Shown here: piece by piece, positions 15,487-16,430 of the stretch
Layout: each line of letters opens with the position of its first letter
How positions within the stretch are numbered: the stretch's first letter is position 1
Assembly: GCA_017535125.1 (NCBI GenBank)
Contig: JAFXUS010000079.1
Coordinates: 1 to 16,430, forward strand
From: Bacteroidales bacterium
GTDB taxonomy: Bacteria > Bacteroidota > Bacteroidia > Bacteroidales > UBA932
Reading direction: 5' to 3'
DNA length: 16,430 nucleotides
Notes under the pieces: model-generated
What the model was told of the DNA's origin: nothing
The model's database searches: none
Seen by the model: the letters and a program-made list of their open reading frames with translations, nothing else
Made by a program: the position numbers and the translations under genes

Positions 15487-15569
15487 CCGTCCTCACCAGA
15501 GGGCCCAAATGAGGATGGCAGGCGGAAAAACCGCCTGCCATCCTTGTTTTATGCCCGATTTGAGGACGG
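15487..15569. repeat. Outer inverted repeat enclosing the secDF terminator
   Basis: CCGTCCTCA at 15487-15495 is the exact reverse complement of TGAGGACGG at 15561-15569. The pair encloses the 13-bp terminator stem. The inner-left flank (GCCCAAATGAGGATGGC, 15503-15519) also resembles the right arm (GCCCGATTTGAGGACGGC, 15553-15570) as an imperfect direct repeat, so the right arm could compete with other partners. The region lies between convergent genes and may act on both strands. Confidence 0.5.
15512..15550 (+). terminator. Rho-independent terminator of secDF
   Basis: A perfect 13-bp stem, GGATGGCAGGCGG (15513-15525) with CCGCCTGCCATCC (15531-15543), has an AAAAA loop and is followed by TTGTTTT. 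An extra A-T pair extends the base. It begins 30 bp after the secDF stop. The opposite strand has only a weak T-run (TCATTT) after the stem, so it works best for the + strand but may also end the convergent lipoprotein gene. Confidence 0.88.
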
Positions 15570-15613
15570 CATTTTCGTGGACACCTATCGTTTTACCCGT
15601 TGTCTTTGAAAAG

Positions 15614-16243
15614 CTATTCTTCGTCCAGCGAGAAGCGCATGGTGGTTTGGCCGTTGTGGTTCCTCATGGCGAAGGCCTCGTCCCAATCTTCTGTGTAGAA
15701 CTTGAAAAAGAGGCCCAAGGAAGGGCCGGTGATGCCAAAGGCCTTGCGGGACAGCGCGAATTCAAGGAAGACAAAGTTCCCCTCCTCTTTGACAGTACCC
15801 TTTTCGATGGGCAAACCGTCTTGCCATACCATATCTCCGGAGGAGCAATCGTACCAGTCGCTCCAGGGATCGCTGCACCAGAAATTCCCCTCATAATACC
15901 AGTCGCACCCGAGCGATTTCGTGGACATGCCGGTTTCGGTGTTGTCATCCGCATCGATGCGAAGGTTCATGATGGCGCCGTCGAGAGAGACGCCTTCGAT
16001 AAGGGTACTCATCGCGACAAAGAAATATACATAGTCGGCATCATAGCAGAATTTGCCGTAAGAAACGTCATCTGAACCATTGAATTGAATGTTCGGGTCG
16101 GTATTGGCGTCCCAGTCCTCGAACGAATTGTCGTCAAGCTGAATCGGAGATATAGTTGCCCCGGGTGCCAGGTCTGCCGGTTTCACACAGGAGGGGAATA
16201 CGGCGGCGACGATAAGGAGAAGGGTTGCGATGGCTTTGTGCAT
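15614..16243 (-). CDS. Small lipoprotein with CBM9/DOMON-like features
   Basis: 209 aa on the minus strand, start ATG at 16243-16241, stop TAG at 15616-15614. A signal peptide ends in FPSC with Cys19 as the lipid site, followed by VKPAD. The mature part begins with an acidic stretch ending FEDWDAN (41-47), then YDADYVYFFVAMS (67-79) and RIDADDNTETG (95-105). This order, a strand near a D-W pair, a Y-D-x-x-Y-V-Y-F strand and an I-D-x-D-x-x-x-x-T-G turn, resembles DOMON-like family 9 carbohydrate-binding modules that bind sugar or extracellular ligands. Aromatic and cysteine residues are plentiful (Cys66, 113, 123, 133; Trp115, 122, 127, 130, 140). It is less GC-rich than its neighbours. The function is not known to me; the family link is a pattern-level inference. 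The gene begins 13 bp after the end of the upstream minus-strand gene and may share its transcript. Confidence 0.75.
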   Translation of the reverse strand: MHKAIATLLLIVAAVFPSCVKPADLAPGATISPIQLDDNSFEDWDANTDPNIQFNGSDDVSYGKFCYDADYVYFFVAMSTLIEGVSLDGAIMNLRIDADDNTETGMSTKSLGCDWYYEGNFWCSDPWSDWYDCSSGDMVWQDGLPIEKGTVKEEGNFVFLEFALSRKAFGITGPSLGLFFKFYTEDWDEAFAMRNHNGQTTMRFSLDEE

Positions 16244-16256
16244 GCTGGCGGGCCTG

Positions 16257-16430
16257 TTATTTGTGCTCCACTTTATAGGTTAGGCCAAGCTTCTGCAGGG
16301 CAGCGAGGAAGGGTTCGCTGACGGTGACGGCGAACTTCTTGGAATAGAATTCAAGATTGTAGCCCGTGGCCTTGTCGTGGAGATAGATCGTGAAGGGGAT
16401 CTTGCCCTTGTTGGCCTTGAGGGTCTTGGC
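16257..16430 (-). CDS. C-terminal end of a minus-strand protein, possibly DNA polymerase III alpha subunit
   Basis: Reading from the right edge on the minus strand, 57 codons are open to a TAA at 16259-16257; the start lies outside the window. The visible peptide begins AKTLKANKGKIPFTIYLHD, continues through GYNLEFYSKKFAVTVS and ends in GLTYKVEHK. A beta-alpha pattern with a short strand, YSKKF followed by V-x-V, then a helix and a final TYKV strand resembles the extreme C-terminus of Bacteroidota DnaE (nucleic-acid-binding tail). This is recollection of a weakly conserved tail, so the name is tentative; that it is a real coding end is much surer. Confidence 0.5.
   Translation of the reverse strand, partial: AKTLKANKGKIPFTIYLHDKATGYNLEFYSKKFAVTVSEPFLAALQKLGLTYKVEHK

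Noticed and set aside
15509..16075. A 188-codon + strand open frame
   Set aside because: It overlaps the terminator and runs opposite the minus-strand gene, which has a proper lipoprotein signal and a plausible fold pattern. The + product starts inside the terminator stem region.

Overview
The window is a GC-rich piece of a Bacteroidota (Bacteroidales-type) chromosome. This rests on four things: a starch-utilisation (Sus) locus, lipoprotein-type signal peptides on nearly every exported protein, a SecD-SecF fusion and a ResB-CcsA fusion, and short AT-rich leaders without Shine-Dalgarno sequences. The TAnnTTTG promoter ahead of secDF fits too. The species cannot be named from sequence alone; a high-GC gut or rumen Bacteroidales is my best inference.

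Region 1 (1-11159, + strand) is the downstream half of a Sus-like alpha-glucan locus. In order it holds: the C-terminus of a SusE/SusF-type starch-binding protein (its start, and presumably SusC/SusD, lie off the left edge); a SusG-type surface alpha-amylase with an added BACON domain and a CBM58-like insert; a GH53 endo-beta-1,4-galactanase lipoprotein; a 992-residue lipoprotein carrying two complete GH13 catalytic domains (an alpha-amylase-like domain followed by a SusA-like neopullulanase with its own N- and C-terminal domains); a SusB-type GH97 alpha-glucosidase; and a short cytoplasmic GH77 4-alpha-glucanotransferase. Together they describe surface binding and cutting of starch, periplasmic trimming of the oligosaccharides to glucose and maltose-type products, and cytoplasmic handling of maltodextrins. 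The galactanase does not fit an alpha-glucan-only pathway. Three of the intergenic gaps carry palindromic REP-like repeats, four copies in all, including a head-to-head pair before the GH77 gene.

Region 2 (11149-15482, + strand) is housekeeping. A compact ResB-CcsA (system II cytochrome c maturation) gene overlaps the end of the GH77 gene by 11 bp. It is followed by an AT-rich promoter region and the SecDF translocase fusion, which ends at a strong hairpin terminator nested inside a second inverted repeat.

Region 3 (15614-16430, - strand) has a small, cysteine-containing lipoprotein with a CBM9/DOMON-like look. Upstream of it is the last 57 residues of a gene that may be DNA polymerase III alpha.

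The most unusual item is the tandem GH13-GH13 lipoprotein. Next are the galactanase embedded in a starch locus and the REP-like elements between the genes. I did not find a CRISPR array, tRNA, rRNA, insertion sequence or obvious defence system.
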